From assembly GCA_016296785.1 (NCBI GenBank), contig JAEDHX010000037.1, forward strand, positions 1-16,879: a DNA stretch of 16,879 bases, in the 5' to 3' direction. Positions 1-7,755 of the stretch are shown here, piece by piece. The notes below the pieces were generated by a model. The model worked only from the letters and a program-made list of their open reading frames with translations. It ran no database searches and was not told the DNA's origin. Positions within the stretch are counted from its first letter, which is position 1. Each line of letters starts with the position of its first letter. This stretch comes from Coprococcus sp. (GTDB lineage Bacteria; Bacillota; Clostridia; Lachnospirales; Lachnospiraceae). The translations under genes were made by a program, and so were the position numbers.

Positions 1-60
1 TTTTGACCAAGGGACCTGTCCCCATGGCTAATTTTTGACCAAGGGACCTGTCCCCGTGGC
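1..60. repeat. Two tandem copies of a 28-bp REP-like palindromic repeat
   Basis: Copies at 1-28 and 33-60 (period 32) differ at one base, A24 versus G56. Each contains the near-palindrome GGGACCTGTCCC, flanked by CCAA and TGG, so on the minus strand it reads as an imperfect hairpin around GGGACAGGTCCC. GGGGACAGG-type motifs are common in REP elements spread by REP-associated tyrosine transposases (established knowledge of that class). No transposase is in the window, so that link is inference. The left copy may be cut by the window edge. Confidence 0.7.
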
Positions 61-73
61 GAGTCGTGGCGAC

Positions 74-102
74 TTGACGATTTTGGGGCGGAGATGTATA
101 GT
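74..102 (+). promoter_or_regulatory. Predicted sigma-A promoter of bioB
   Basis: TTGACG (74-79) and TATAGT (97-102) are separated by exactly 17 bp. Transcription would start near 109, leaving about 33 nt of leader before the bioB ATG at 142. This promoter also rules out the in-frame ATG at 94, which would lie upstream of the transcript start. Confidence 0.6.
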
Positions 103-141
103 TTACCTGATAATATGGATAGGCGAGAGGGGATAATTAGT

Positions 142-1107
142 ATGGAAAAGAAAGTGGAAGATATAAAGAGGAAGGTGCTTAAAGGGGGATTAATTACTCG
201 CGAAGAAGCACTTGTTATTGCCGAGGCACCCCTTGAGCTTATTTGTGAGGCTGCAGACGAAATAAGAGAATTCTTCTGTGGCAATACTTTTGATTTGTGT
301 TCTGTTATTAGTTGTAAATGCGGGAACTGTCCTGAGGATTGCGCATATTGTGCTCAGTCTGTTTATAATGAGGCTGTGGTAAAAGTGCGACCTCTTATTG
401 ATACTGATAGAATGATAAAGTATGCTAAGCATAATAAGGAGCTTGGTGCACTAAGATGTGAGCTTGTGGCAGGCGGCAGACGAATGTCAGATAATGAGAT
501 TGATAAGGTGTGCGAAAGCATCAAAGCAGTCAAAAGAGAGGTTGATATAGAAATATGCGTTTCTTTTGGATTGCTTGAAAAAAGACATTTTGAGAAGCTG
601 AAGGAAGCAGGAGTTTCAAGAGCACATTGTAATTTGGAGTCGTCAAAGGAATTCTTCAAATCGCTTTGCACAACTCATTCATATGAAGAGAAGATAAATA
701 CAATAAAAGCAGCAAAGGAAGCGGGTCTTAGTATTTGCAGCTGTGGTATATTTGGTTTGGGCGAAACGATGGAGGATAGAATTGAGCTGGCATTTACAGA
801 AAGAGAGCTTGGAGTCAAATCTCTTCCGCTTAATATTATTAAACCAATTCCCGGAACGAAATTTGAAAATGCGAAAATGCTTTCTTATGATGAAATAAAA
901 AGAATAATTGCAGTATATAGATTTATTCTGCCTGATGCTTCGATACGTATGGCTGCAGGAAGAGACAGACTAGATGATACAGGCAGGGCATGTTTTGAGT
1001 GTGGCTCAAATGCAGCAATAACAGGCGATTTTCTTACTGTATCCGGCAGCAATGCAGTAAAAGATGTTGAAATGCTTAACGATATGGGATATGAGATTAA
1101 ATTGTAA
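142..1107 (+). CDS. bioB: Biotin synthase (radical SAM)
   Basis: BioB inserts sulfur into dethiobiotin to make biotin, using one 4Fe-4S and one 2Fe-2S cluster in the cytoplasm. With the start at 142 the protein has 321 residues, close to the family length. The radical-SAM triad is C63-x3-C67-x2-C70, followed by AYCAQS. The cysteines expected for the 2Fe-2S site are present in LRCELVAGG, IEICVSFG and SICSCGIFGLGE, as is the arginine in IRMAAGRDR. The start at 142 was chosen because GAGAGGGG lies about 9 bases upstream, while the ATG at 94 overlaps the predicted -10 box and has no spaced ribosome binding site. No other biotin gene is in the window, so the cell may import or partly make the precursor. 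The next gene, ribD, starts 42 bp downstream. No BirA-type operator was seen. Confidence 0.95.
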   Translation: MEKKVEDIKRKVLKGGLITREEALVIAEAPLELICEAADEIREFFCGNTFDLCSVISCKCGNCPEDCAYCAQSVYNEAVVKVRPLIDTDRMIKYAKHNKELGALRCELVAGGRRMSDNEIDKVCESIKAVKREVDIEICVSFGLLEKRHFEKLKEAGVSRAHCNLESSKEFFKSLCTTHSYEEKINTIKAAKEAGLSICSCGIFGLGETMEDRIELAFTERELGVKSLPLNIIKPIPGTKFENAKMLSYDEIKRIIAVYRFILPDASIRMAAGRDRLDDTGRACFECGSNAAITGDFLTVSGSNAVKDVEMLNDMGYEIKL

Positions 1108-1129
1108 TGTGCTATACTTACTGTATAAT
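1102..1129 (+). promoter_or_regulatory. Predicted promoter of ribD
   Basis: TTGTAA (1102-1107) overlaps the bioB stop codon. After 16 bp comes a perfect TATAAT (1124-1129). Transcription would start around 1136, giving a short leader with GGGAGAAG as ribosome binding site. It would let ribD be expressed without the FMN riboswitch, which lies downstream of ribD. Read-through from bioB is also possible because no terminator lies between them. Confidence 0.5.
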
Positions 1130-1149
1130 GGATTTTGGGAGAAGAATAA

Positions 1150-2280
1150 ATGATAGATAAAGACTTTAATCCGAAATATATGAAAAGAGCAATTGAGCTT
1201 GCAAAAATGGGGGTGGGTGCAGTCAATCCAAACCCTTTAGTTGGTGCGGTAATAGTGAAGGATGGACGCATTATTGGTGAAGGATACCATAGACGTTATG
1301 GACAGTTGCATGCGGAGAGAGATGCATTTGCACATCTTACAGAGGATGCAGAAGGTGCAGATATGTATGTTACTCTTGAGCCCTGCTGTCATTATGGGAA
1401 GCAGCCACCATGTGTTGAAGCAATAATTGAGCATAAGATAAAAAAGGTATTTTGTGGCTCGGATGATCCAAATGATAAAGTGGCAGGAGGCGGCTTTAAG
1501 AGGCTTAGAGAGGCAGGCATAGAGGTGGTAACGCATTGTATGAAGGAAGAATGCGACAGTATTAATGATGTTTTTTTCCATTATATTGTAAATAAGACTC
1601 CTTATGTTGTGATGAAATATGCCATGACCTTAGATGGTAAAATCGCCACTCATACAGGTGAAAGTAAGTGGATATCCTGCGAAGCTTCAAGAAACCATGT
1701 AATGACGCTTAGAAACAGTCTTATGGGAATTATGGTTGGCATTGGTACAGTATTAGCTGATAATCCAATGCTCACATGTAGAATGGAAAATGGAAGGAAT
1801 CCTGTAAGAATTATATGTGACAGCAATCTTAGAATTCCGTATGACAGCAATATAATGAAAACTGCAAAGGACATAAAGACAATAATTGCAACTGCAAAGC
1901 CTGAAAGTACGGATAGTGACGAAATATCGTCCTTTGAAGAAAAGAAAAATACAATTCGTGAAATGGGAGCTATTGTTATAGAAACAGATGGTGCCTGTGG
2001 AAGCGTAAATCTTAAGCAGCTTATGGCAAGGCTTGGTGAAATGGGTATTGATGGAATATTGCTTGAAGGTGGAGGAACTCTTAACTACAGTGCTATAAAG
2101 GCTGGAATAGTAAATGAAATTGATGTGTTTGTAGCACCAAAGATATTTGGGGGAAGTGGCATTTATTCACCGGTTACAGGTGAGGGTGTTGACCTTCCGG
2201 ACGAGGCATATTTGTTCAAATTGGTTGACATAACATCAATAAATGAGGATGTTTTATTAAGATACCGACATATAGGTTAG
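1150..2280 (+). CDS. ribD: Bifunctional riboflavin deaminase/reductase RibD
   Basis: RibD catalyses the second and third steps of riboflavin synthesis: deamination of the diaminopyrimidine made from GTP, then NADPH-dependent reduction of the ribosyl side chain. The protein has 376 residues, usual for the fused form. The N-terminal CDA-like zinc domain shows H54-A-E56 and PCC with C79-x8-C88 as zinc ligands and catalytic glutamate. The C-terminal reductase domain starts near residue 155 (KYAMTLDGKIA) and includes GIGTVLADNP and LLEGGGTLN. The start is supported by GGGAGAAG at a good distance. The gene lies upstream of the FMN riboswitch that controls ribE-ribBA-ribH, which is unusual because the switch normally precedes the first rib gene. 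The preceding bioB is unrelated in pathway. Confidence 0.96.
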   Translation: MIDKDFNPKYMKRAIELAKMGVGAVNPNPLVGAVIVKDGRIIGEGYHRRYGQLHAERDAFAHLTEDAEGADMYVTLEPCCHYGKQPPCVEAIIEHKIKKVFCGSDDPNDKVAGGGFKRLREAGIEVVTHCMKEECDSINDVFFHYIVNKTPYVVMKYAMTLDGKIATHTGESKWISCEASRNHVMTLRNSLMGIMVGIGTVLADNPMLTCRMENGRNPVRIICDSNLRIPYDSNIMKTAKDIKTIIATAKPESTDSDEISSFEEKKNTIREMGAIVIETDGACGSVNLKQLMARLGEMGIDGILLEGGGTLNYSAIKAGIVNEIDVFVAPKIFGGSGIYSPVTGEGVDLPDEAYLFKLVDITSINEDVLLRYRHIG

Positions 2281-2292
2281 TTTTTGTAAAAG

Positions 2293-2318
2293 CATTCGGT
2301 ATAAACATTCGGTATAAA
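2293..2318 (+). repeat. Perfect 13-bp tandem duplication
   Basis: CATTCGGTATAAA occurs twice in direct succession (2293-2305 and 2306-2318) between ribD and the promoter of the riboswitch transcript. It may be a recent slippage duplication or a protein-binding site. No function can be assigned. Confidence 0.8.
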
Positions 2319-2333
2319 GATTTAAACTTGTTA

Positions 2334-2362
2334 TTTACATTATGAGGTAAATGATATATTAT
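2334..2362 (+). promoter_or_regulatory. Predicted promoter of the FMN riboswitch transcript
   Basis: TTTACA (2334-2339) and TATTAT (2357-2362) are separated by 17 bp. The expected start near 2369 lies about 17 nt before the riboswitch, which fits a riboswitch leader. Confidence 0.6.
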
Positions 2363-2385
2363 AGTAACGAATTAAATATGAATAT

Positions 2386-2507
2386 TGCTTCAGGGTTGTG
2401 TGTAATTCACTACCGGCGGTATTTGGCATAAGCCATAAGCCCGCGAGCCGAAAGGCATGATTTGGTGCGAATCCAAAGCCGACAGTAAAGTCTGGATGAG
2501 AGAAGTA
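2386..2507 (+). promoter_or_regulatory. FMN riboswitch (RFN element)
   Basis: The conserved RFN blocks appear in order: CTTCAGGGTTGTG, TTCACTACCGGCGGT, AGCCCGCGAGCC, GGTGCGAATCC, AAGCCGACAGTAAAGTC and TGGATGAGAGAAG. The closing P1 helix pairs CTTC (2388-2391) with GAAG (2502-2505). It is followed by a terminator hairpin at 2557-2587, so FMN binding most likely ends transcription before ribE. An alternative hairpin between ATCTGA (2511-2516) and TCAGAT (2540-2545) lies in the expression platform. Confidence 0.97.
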
Positions 2508-2556
2508 TTTATCTGATTTTGTTTTGGTGTGTATTTTTTTCAGATAGAATGTCAAG

Positions 2557-2587
2557 AAATCCTGAATATATTTTCAGGATTTTTTGT
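2557..2587 (+). terminator. Intrinsic terminator of the FMN riboswitch
   Basis: AATCCTGAA (2558-2566) pairs with TTCAGGATT (2573-2581) across a 6-nt loop, followed by a run of T. It sits between the riboswitch and the ribE ribosome binding site, the usual place for the off-state structure. Confidence 0.88.
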
Positions 2588-2621
2588 TTTGTGAAGCTTA
2601 TTTAGAAGGACAGGTGAAATA

Positions 2622-3281
2622 TTGTTTACTGGTATAGTTGAAGAAATAGGTAAAATAAATAAGATAGAACGAGGCGCTAATTCATACAGTATTAGTATTG
2701 AAGCTAAAAAGGTGCTTGAAGGAACAAATATTGGAGACAGTATTGCTGTAAATGGAGTATGCCTTACTGTTACGCGTATGAACAGCAATTCCTTTTGTGC
2801 AGATGTGATGCCTGAGACACTTAGACGAAGCAACCTTGGAGACTTGACTTCGGGTAGTTATGTAAACTTAGAGAGGGCGATGGCTGCAAATGGAAGATTC
2901 GGGGGACATATTGTATCAGGGCATATCGATGGAGTAGGAACAATAACAGATTTTAAGCGTGAAGGAAATGCCGTATGGGTTACGATAGCATGTGATGGAA
3001 GATTGCTAAAATATATTATTGAGAAGGGGTCAATTACAATTGACGGAATAAGTCTTACTGTTGCATACGTTGACAGTAGCTGCTTTAAAGTATCAATAAT
3101 TCCTCACACGGCAGATGAGACAACACTTCTTAAACGAAAGTGCGGAGATGTTGTTAATCTTGAAAATGATATTATAGGAAAATATGTTGAAAAGCTTATG
3201 AGGTTTAATGATGTATCAGATTCCGGTAATAACAAATCCGGAGTTGATATGAATCTGCTTATAGACAATGGTTTTATATAA
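2622..3281 (+). CDS. ribE: Riboflavin synthase alpha subunit
   Basis: This enzyme dismutates two molecules of 6,7-dimethyl-8-ribityllumazine into riboflavin and the ribitylaminouracil precursor, acting as a trimer. The 219-residue protein has the duplicated lumazine-binding barrel. The first half begins with the hallmark MFTGIVEEIG and contains VNGVCLTV and MPETL. The second half begins at GGHIVSGHIDGVG and contains IDGISLTVA and IPHTA. The start is TTG: AGGTGA lies 4 bases upstream and the N-terminus is exact for the family. The gene is called ribC in some Bacillus nomenclature and ribE in others. It is the first gene after the FMN riboswitch; ribBA begins 32 bp downstream. Confidence 0.96.
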   Translation: MFTGIVEEIGKINKIERGANSYSISIEAKKVLEGTNIGDSIAVNGVCLTVTRMNSNSFCADVMPETLRRSNLGDLTSGSYVNLERAMAANGRFGGHIVSGHIDGVGTITDFKREGNAVWVTIACDGRLLKYIIEKGSITIDGISLTVAYVDSSCFKVSIIPHTADETTLLKRKCGDVVNLENDIIGKYVEKLMRFNDVSDSGNNKSGVDMNLLIDNGFI

Positions 3282-3313
3282 TTATGTAAAACAACATATA
3301 TAGGAGGCATAAA

Positions 3314-4522
3314 ATGGATTTTGAATTTAATTCAATTGAAGAAATAGTGGCTGATTTGGCTGCAGGCAAAATAGTAGTAATGATTGATAATGAAGACAGA
3401 GAAAATGAAGGCGACGTTATATGTGCGGCAGAATTTGCCACAACAGAAAATGTTAATTTCATGGCAAAGTATGCAAGAGGTCTTATTTGCATGCCTATGG
3501 ATGAAATGTATGCAAATAAGCTTAATCTGCCACAGATGTGTATTACTAACACGGATAATCATTGCACAGCTTTTTCGGTATCAGTTGACCATGTTGATAC
3601 AACAACAGGAATTTCAGCTGAGGAAAGAGGTTACACAGCAAGAAAATTTGTTGAGGAATCAGCAAAGCCTTCTGATTTTAGAAGACCGGGACATATGTTT
3701 CCGCTTCAGGCCGTTGAGGGTGGAGTTATTGAGAGAAATGGTCATACTGAAGCAACGGTAGATTTGACAAAAATAGCAGGCTTAAAGCCTTGCGGTCTTT
3801 GCTGTGAGATTATGAAGGATGACGGAACAATGGCAAGGAAGGAGGATCTTATTGCTTTTGCAAAGGAGCATAATCTCAAAATCTCTACTATTGAGAAGCT
3901 AATTCAATATAGAAAAGAGCATGAAGTATTTGTTGAGTGTGTTGCAAAGGCAAAGATGCCTACAAGATACGGTGAATTTACAATTTACGGATATATAAAC
4001 AAGCTTAATGGTGAGCATCATGTTGCGCTTGTAAAAGGTGATATTACTGATGGAAAGCCTGTACTTTGCAGAGTTCATTCTGAGTGTCTTACAGGAGATG
4101 CACTAGGTTCTGCAAGATGTGATTGCGGTCAGCAGTATGATGCTGCAATGAAAATGATAGCAGCTGAAGGAAGAGGAGTTCTGCTTTATATGAGGCAGGA
4201 AGGAAGAGGAATAGGACTCATAAATAAAATCAGAGCTTACCAGCTTCAGGACGGAGGACTTGATACGGTAGAAGCAAATCTTAAGCTTGGATTCCCGGAG
4301 GATGCAAGAGATTATACAATAGGCACACAGATACTTGTTGACCTTGGTATAAAGCAGTTAAGGCTTCTTACTAACAACCCTCTTAAGGTATATGGTTTGT
4401 CAGGATATAATCTTGAGATAGTTGAGAGAGTGCCTATTTTGATGGAGCCTGGCAAATTTGATGAGTTTTATCTTAGAACAAAGAAGGAAAAGATGGGACA
4501 TATTCTTGATAATATAAAATAG
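3314..4522 (+). CDS. ribBA: Bifunctional DHBP synthase / GTP cyclohydrolase II
   Basis: RibBA makes both starting blocks of riboflavin: 3,4-dihydroxy-2-butanone 4-phosphate from ribulose 5-phosphate, and the diaminopyrimidine from GTP. It has 402 residues, typical of the fusion. The N-terminal domain (about 1-205) carries the acidic metal and substrate loop at residues 25-34 (DNEDRENEGD) and GHTEATVDL near its end. The C-terminal domain carries the zinc site C258-x10-C269-x-C271, then RQEGRGIGL and TNNPLK. The start has a strong TAGGAGG site. It lies between ribE and ribH in the riboswitch-led operon. Confidence 0.97.
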   Translation: MDFEFNSIEEIVADLAAGKIVVMIDNEDRENEGDVICAAEFATTENVNFMAKYARGLICMPMDEMYANKLNLPQMCITNTDNHCTAFSVSVDHVDTTTGISAEERGYTARKFVEESAKPSDFRRPGHMFPLQAVEGGVIERNGHTEATVDLTKIAGLKPCGLCCEIMKDDGTMARKEDLIAFAKEHNLKISTIEKLIQYRKEHEVFVECVAKAKMPTRYGEFTIYGYINKLNGEHHVALVKGDITDGKPVLCRVHSECLTGDALGSARCDCGQQYDAAMKMIAAEGRGVLLYMRQEGRGIGLINKIRAYQLQDGGLDTVEANLKLGFPEDARDYTIGTQILVDLGIKQLRLLTNNPLKVYGLSGYNLEIVERVPILMEPGKFDEFYLRTKKEKMGHILDNIK

Positions 4523-4586
4523 ACAAATAACAATTAACTATTAGAACAATTAAATTAAAAATATAACCATAAAAGGAGATAAGAAT

Positions 4587-5048
4587 ATGAATAAGCTTGA
4601 AGGAAAAATAGTAGCAAACGGAGCAAAGATTGGAATAGTAGCAGCAAGATTTAATGAGTTTATAGTATCTAAGCTTGTAGGTGGCGCAGAGGATGCACTT
4701 CTCCGTCATGATGTAAATGCTGATGATATTACAGTTGCATGGGTACCGGGAGCATTTGAGATTCCTCTTGCAGCTAAGAAGATGGCTAAGAGTGGCAAAT
4801 ATGATGCTGTAATATGTCTTGGTACAGTAATAAGAGGTGCAACAAGTCATTATGATTATGTTTGTAACGAGGTTTCAAAGGGTGTTGCGTCAGTTTCACT
4901 TGAATCAGGAATTCCTGTAATGTTTGGTATAGTTACAACAGAGAATATCGAGCAGGCAATTGAGCGTGCAGGTACAAAGGCAGGAAATAAGGGATATGAC
5001 TGTGCAATGGGCGCACTTGAGATGATTGATCTTATGAGGAAAATGTAA
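4587..5048 (+). CDS. ribH: 6,7-dimethyl-8-ribityllumazine synthase
   Basis: RibH joins the dihydroxybutanone phosphate with ribitylaminouracil to form the direct precursor of riboflavin. Family members assemble into pentamers or 60-mer capsids. The 153-residue length is usual. Motifs in order are ARFNEFIV, WVPGAFEIPL, GTVIRGATSHYDYV with the catalytic His88, and GIVTTENIEQA. A strong AAGGAGA site precedes the ATG. Its stop codon overlaps the ATG of the following HAD phosphatase (TAATG), implying translational coupling with that gene. Confidence 0.97.
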   Translation: MNKLEGKIVANGAKIGIVAARFNEFIVSKLVGGAEDALLRHDVNADDITVAWVPGAFEIPLAAKKMAKSGKYDAVICLGTVIRGATSHYDYVCNEVSKGVASVSLESGIPVMFGIVTTENIEQAIERAGTKAGNKGYDCAMGALEMIDLMRKM

Positions 5049-5854
5049 TGTCTGCAAAGGATAGAAAAATTCTGTTTTTCGATATAGACGGAACACTTAT
5101 TACGGAAGATGGTACAAGATATTTCCCTGAGAGTGCTAAAAAAGCAATAGCTGCAGCCAGAAAAAATGGTCATCTTGTATTTATTAATACAGGAAGGGTA
5201 TATTGTAATATAACTGAGGAAATAAGACAGGCAGGCTTTGACGGGTATGTATGTGGATGCGGAACATGTATTATCTATAATGATAAGGTGTTATTCCACA
5301 ATAAGCTGAATAAGGAGCTATGCCGTGATATGGCAAAGCTTTGCAGGGATAATCATTTCTTTGGCTTGTATGAATATAAGGATAATGTCTATATTGATGG
5401 AGAGAATAAGGACAATGAGTTCCTTCTTGAGATGACTGATTATTTCAAAAGAAATGGAATATATGTTGGCGAGGATGTTAATTCAGAAGAATTTGTTTTT
5501 GATAAATTCTGTGCGTGGTTTGATGAGGGAAATGAGAACCTGCCTGCTTTCAAGAATTATGTAAACAAAGATTTCGACTACATCGACAGAGGAAGTAATT
5601 TTTGCGAAATAGTACCTAAGGGCTATAGCAAAGCAACAGGAATACAATTTTTGCTTGATTATTTTGATTTGCCACTTGAAAATGCATATGCATTTGGAGA
5701 TGGTAATAATGACGAGCCTATGTTGTCTTATGTTCCAAATAGTATTATAATGGCAAAAGGACCCGAAGAACTTAAGAAAAAGGTAATGATGGTTACTGAG
5801 GATGCTGAGTTTGACGGAATATATAATGCGATGAAGAAATTGGAGATTATTTAA
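5048..5854 (+). CDS. HAD-IIB (Cof-type) phosphatase, candidate riboflavin-pathway phosphatase
   Basis: A 268-residue Cof-type member of the haloacid dehalogenase superfamily. Motif I is D12-x-D14-G-T, motif II is the threonine in FINTGR, motif III is the lysine in PKGYSKATG, and motif IV is G217-D-G-N-N-D222. The large insert between motifs II and III is the IIB cap domain. Family members hydrolyse sugar phosphates, FMN or related compounds. Riboflavin synthesis needs a phosphatase acting on the phosphorylated ribitylaminouracil. In Bacillus subtilis HAD enzymes of this class (YcsE, YwtE, YitU) do this. The gene overlaps ribH by one base and lies in the FMN-controlled operon, so that role is a reasonable inference. 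General sugar phosphatase activity cannot be excluded. Confidence 0.88.
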   Translation: MSAKDRKILFFDIDGTLITEDGTRYFPESAKKAIAAARKNGHLVFINTGRVYCNITEEIRQAGFDGYVCGCGTCIIYNDKVLFHNKLNKELCRDMAKLCRDNHFFGLYEYKDNVYIDGENKDNEFLLEMTDYFKRNGIYVGEDVNSEEFVFDKFCAWFDEGNENLPAFKNYVNKDFDYIDRGSNFCEIVPKGYSKATGIQFLLDYFDLPLENAYAFGDGNNDEPMLSYVPNSIIMAKGPEELKKKVMMVTEDAEFDGIYNAMKKLEII

Positions 5855-6666
5855 TGGAAGATAGTTACAAGAAGGTTTCGATGGTTGATCAGATAGCAAT
5901 AGCTGTCAGCAGTCCAAAGAATTATAAGCATCTTACAAAGCTGAAAACAGGTAGAATAATTGGTTTTCTGGTTATCATTTCATTTCTGCTTACATTTATT
6001 GAATTTGGAATTAATGCTATTGTTTTCATAGCAAAGGTTGGTGGGTTTGAGAATCTTGCTTTGAATAAGATACCGGCATTTACCTATGAGGACGGTAAGC
6101 TCGATATGGCAGATGACATGCAGCTTGCTGTTGGTGATGCAATAATCTATGTTGATACAACAAAGGATAGAATTAGTCTGTCAGATATTAAAGAAGATGG
6201 AATGTATATTGCAATGGGCAAGGAGAATCTTGTGCTTGGTATTATCAGCAATGGCAAGCCAACAGAGTATATGAGCTATGGTCTGTCATTACTATTTCCA
6301 TTTGGTTTTAATAATGAAATGTTAGCCGGCTATGCTCCATTGTTTTATATATACATTATTATGATGTATATAATAACAATGATTGCAAAGACTGCAAAGA
6401 CCATGATATTTGCCCTGTTTTTGTCACTGTTAGGACGCATGGTTTCTAATGCAGTTCATTTGGAGATTAGCTACGGTAAGATTCTTGCTATTTGTATATA
6501 TGCAGTTACATTACCTATGATGCTGGCTTCTGTTAATGTAACGCTTGGATATATTATTTCACCAAGTATATTAATCGTAATTAATTCCTTCATTGCATTT
6601 ACGTTTATTAACAGAGGATTAATGAGTCATATGGACAAGAGTATTCCTCCAAATGGGGCAAATTAG
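5854..6666 (+). CDS. DUF1189-like membrane protein
   Basis: A 270-residue integral membrane protein of unknown function. A cytoplasmic N-terminus contains SPKNYKHL. A first membrane segment spans about residues 33-59. An extracytoplasmic domain of about 100 residues includes IPAFTYEDGKL. About four hydrophobic segments follow between residues 165 and 258. This layout and the IP-x-F-x3-DGKL pattern resemble the DUF1189 family. It starts inside the stop codon of the HAD gene (TAATG), with TTGGAGAT as ribosome binding site in the end of that gene. Co-expression with riboflavin genes is likely, but a flavin-transport role is not supported: it does not look like RibU or RibM. Confidence 0.7.
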   Translation: MEDSYKKVSMVDQIAIAVSSPKNYKHLTKLKTGRIIGFLVIISFLLTFIEFGINAIVFIAKVGGFENLALNKIPAFTYEDGKLDMADDMQLAVGDAIIYVDTTKDRISLSDIKEDGMYIAMGKENLVLGIISNGKPTEYMSYGLSLLFPFGFNNEMLAGYAPLFYIYIIMMYIITMIAKTAKTMIFALFLSLLGRMVSNAVHLEISYGKILAICIYAVTLPMMLASVNVTLGYIISPSILIVINSFIAFTFINRGLMSHMDKSIPPNGAN

Positions 6667-6680
6667 CGAGGAGATGCTAT

Positions 6681-7199
6681 ATGGAAATTGAAAAGAAATA
6701 TATTGTAAAGAATATTCCTTTTGATTTGTCAGGTTACAAGTCTTCTTTGATGGAGCAGGGGTATATATCAGTAGCGCCTGTAATCAGGGTAAGGTGCGCT
6801 AATAATAAATATATTCTTACAGTGAAGTCTAAGGGGCTTATGGAAAGACAGGAGTATGAAATATTCCTTTCAAAGGAGGAGTATGATTCACTTTGTAACA
6901 AGGTTGAAGGAAATATTATAAGAAAAACAAGGTATATAATTCCTTTAACTGATACTGATGGGACATGTGGCGATAAAGCAATTGACGCAAATCTAAGTAT
7001 TGAGCTTGATATATTTGAGGGCTGCTTTGAAGGACTTATTTATGCAGAGGTAGAATTCCCTGATAGAGAGCTTGCTGAAGCATTTGTGGCACCGTCATGG
7101 TTTGATTTGGATGTTACTTTTGATGCAGCATATCATAACAGTTCACTTAGCGCTATGAATGATGATGAAATAGCAGTATTTATGAATAGAAGCTTATAA
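6681..7199 (+). CDS. CYTH-domain protein (triphosphate tunnel metalloenzyme)
   Basis: A 172-residue cytoplasmic protein that starts with the CYTH signature E2-x-E4-x-K6 (MEIEKKYIV). Alternating charged strands follow: RVRCANNKYILTVKSKG, RQEYEIFLSKEEYDSL, LSIELDIFEG and YAEVEFPD. These are the strands that build the triphosphate tunnel. The near C-terminal DVTFDAAYHNSSL matches the end of bacterial members. Known activities in the superfamily include inorganic tripolyphosphatase, thiamine triphosphatase and class IV adenylate cyclase. The exact substrate cannot be read from sequence, though short bacterial proteins of this type are often tripolyphosphatases. GGAGATG precedes the ATG, 14 bp after the previous gene. 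Confidence 0.88.
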   Translation: MEIEKKYIVKNIPFDLSGYKSSLMEQGYISVAPVIRVRCANNKYILTVKSKGLMERQEYEIFLSKEEYDSLCNKVEGNIIRKTRYIIPLTDTDGTCGDKAIDANLSIELDIFEGCFEGLIYAEVEFPDRELAEAFVAPSWFDLDVTFDAAYHNSSLSAMNDDEIAVFMNRSL

Positions 7200-7209
7200 G
7201 GAGGATAAT

Positions 7210-7755
7210 ATGAAGGTCAGAGTATTATTTGCAACAGGAAATGAAGAGGTTGAGGCTCTTACAGTAGAAGATTTAATAAGACGTGCAGGAATTGAATGTC
7301 TTATGGTGTCAACAGAAGATACAGATACAATAACAAGCTCACACAATGTTGTTATTGGAATGGATGAAAAACTATCTGATATATCAGATGATGCAGATAT
7401 GATAGTTCTTCCGGGAGGCATTCCGGGTGTTCCTAATTTTATTGCAAATCCTAAGGTTAAGGAATATGTTGTAAGAAATTATGAGGCAGGAAAATATATT
7501 GCAGCTATTTGTGCGGCGCCTACAGCACTTGGTTCATACGGAATACTTAAGGATAAGAAGGCTATATGCTATCCTGGTATGGAGGGTGAGCTAAACTGTG
7601 CAGAGGTTGTTATGCAAAGTGTAGTAAAGGACGGAAAGGTAATAACAAGCAGAGGTCTTGGAACAGCAATTGATTTTGGTCTTGAGCTTATTACATGTCT
7701 TAAGGGTAAGGAAGTTTCTGATACAATTGCTAAAAAGATAGTATATGGATGTTAA
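7210..7755 (+). CDS. DJ-1/PfpI family protein (YajL/ThiJ-like)
   Basis: A 181-residue single-domain protein of the DJ-1/PfpI superfamily. The nucleophile-elbow cysteine is C101 in AAICAAPTAL. The conserved glutamate lies in the N-terminal GNEEVEALT, and ITSRGLGTAIDFGLELI matches the DJ-1/YajL subgroup. Members act as redox-sensing, chaperone-like or glyoxalase/deglycase proteins; the actual activity is debated, so no substrate is assigned. A strong AAGGAGGATAAT overlaps the end of the CYTH gene. The 3' end overlaps the following helicase gene by 11 bp, so the two are probably translationally coupled. Confidence 0.92.
   Translation: MKVRVLFATGNEEVEALTVEDLIRRAGIECLMVSTEDTDTITSSHNVVIGMDEKLSDISDDADMIVLPGGIPGVPNFIANPKVKEYVVRNYEAGKYIAAICAAPTALGSYGILKDKKAICYPGMEGELNCAEVVMQSVVKDGKVITSRGLGTAIDFGLELITCLKGKEVSDTIAKKIVYGC

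Noticed and set aside
94..141. Upstream in-frame ATG (94) as the start of bioB
   Set aside because: It overlaps the -10 box of a TTGACG-N17-TATAGT promoter and lacks a spaced ribosome binding site. ATG at 142 has GAGAGGGG upstream and gives a normal BioB N-terminus.
3384..3761. 125-codon plus-strand frame inside ribBA
   Set aside because: It overlaps conserved RibBA coding sequence in another frame and encodes nothing recognisable.
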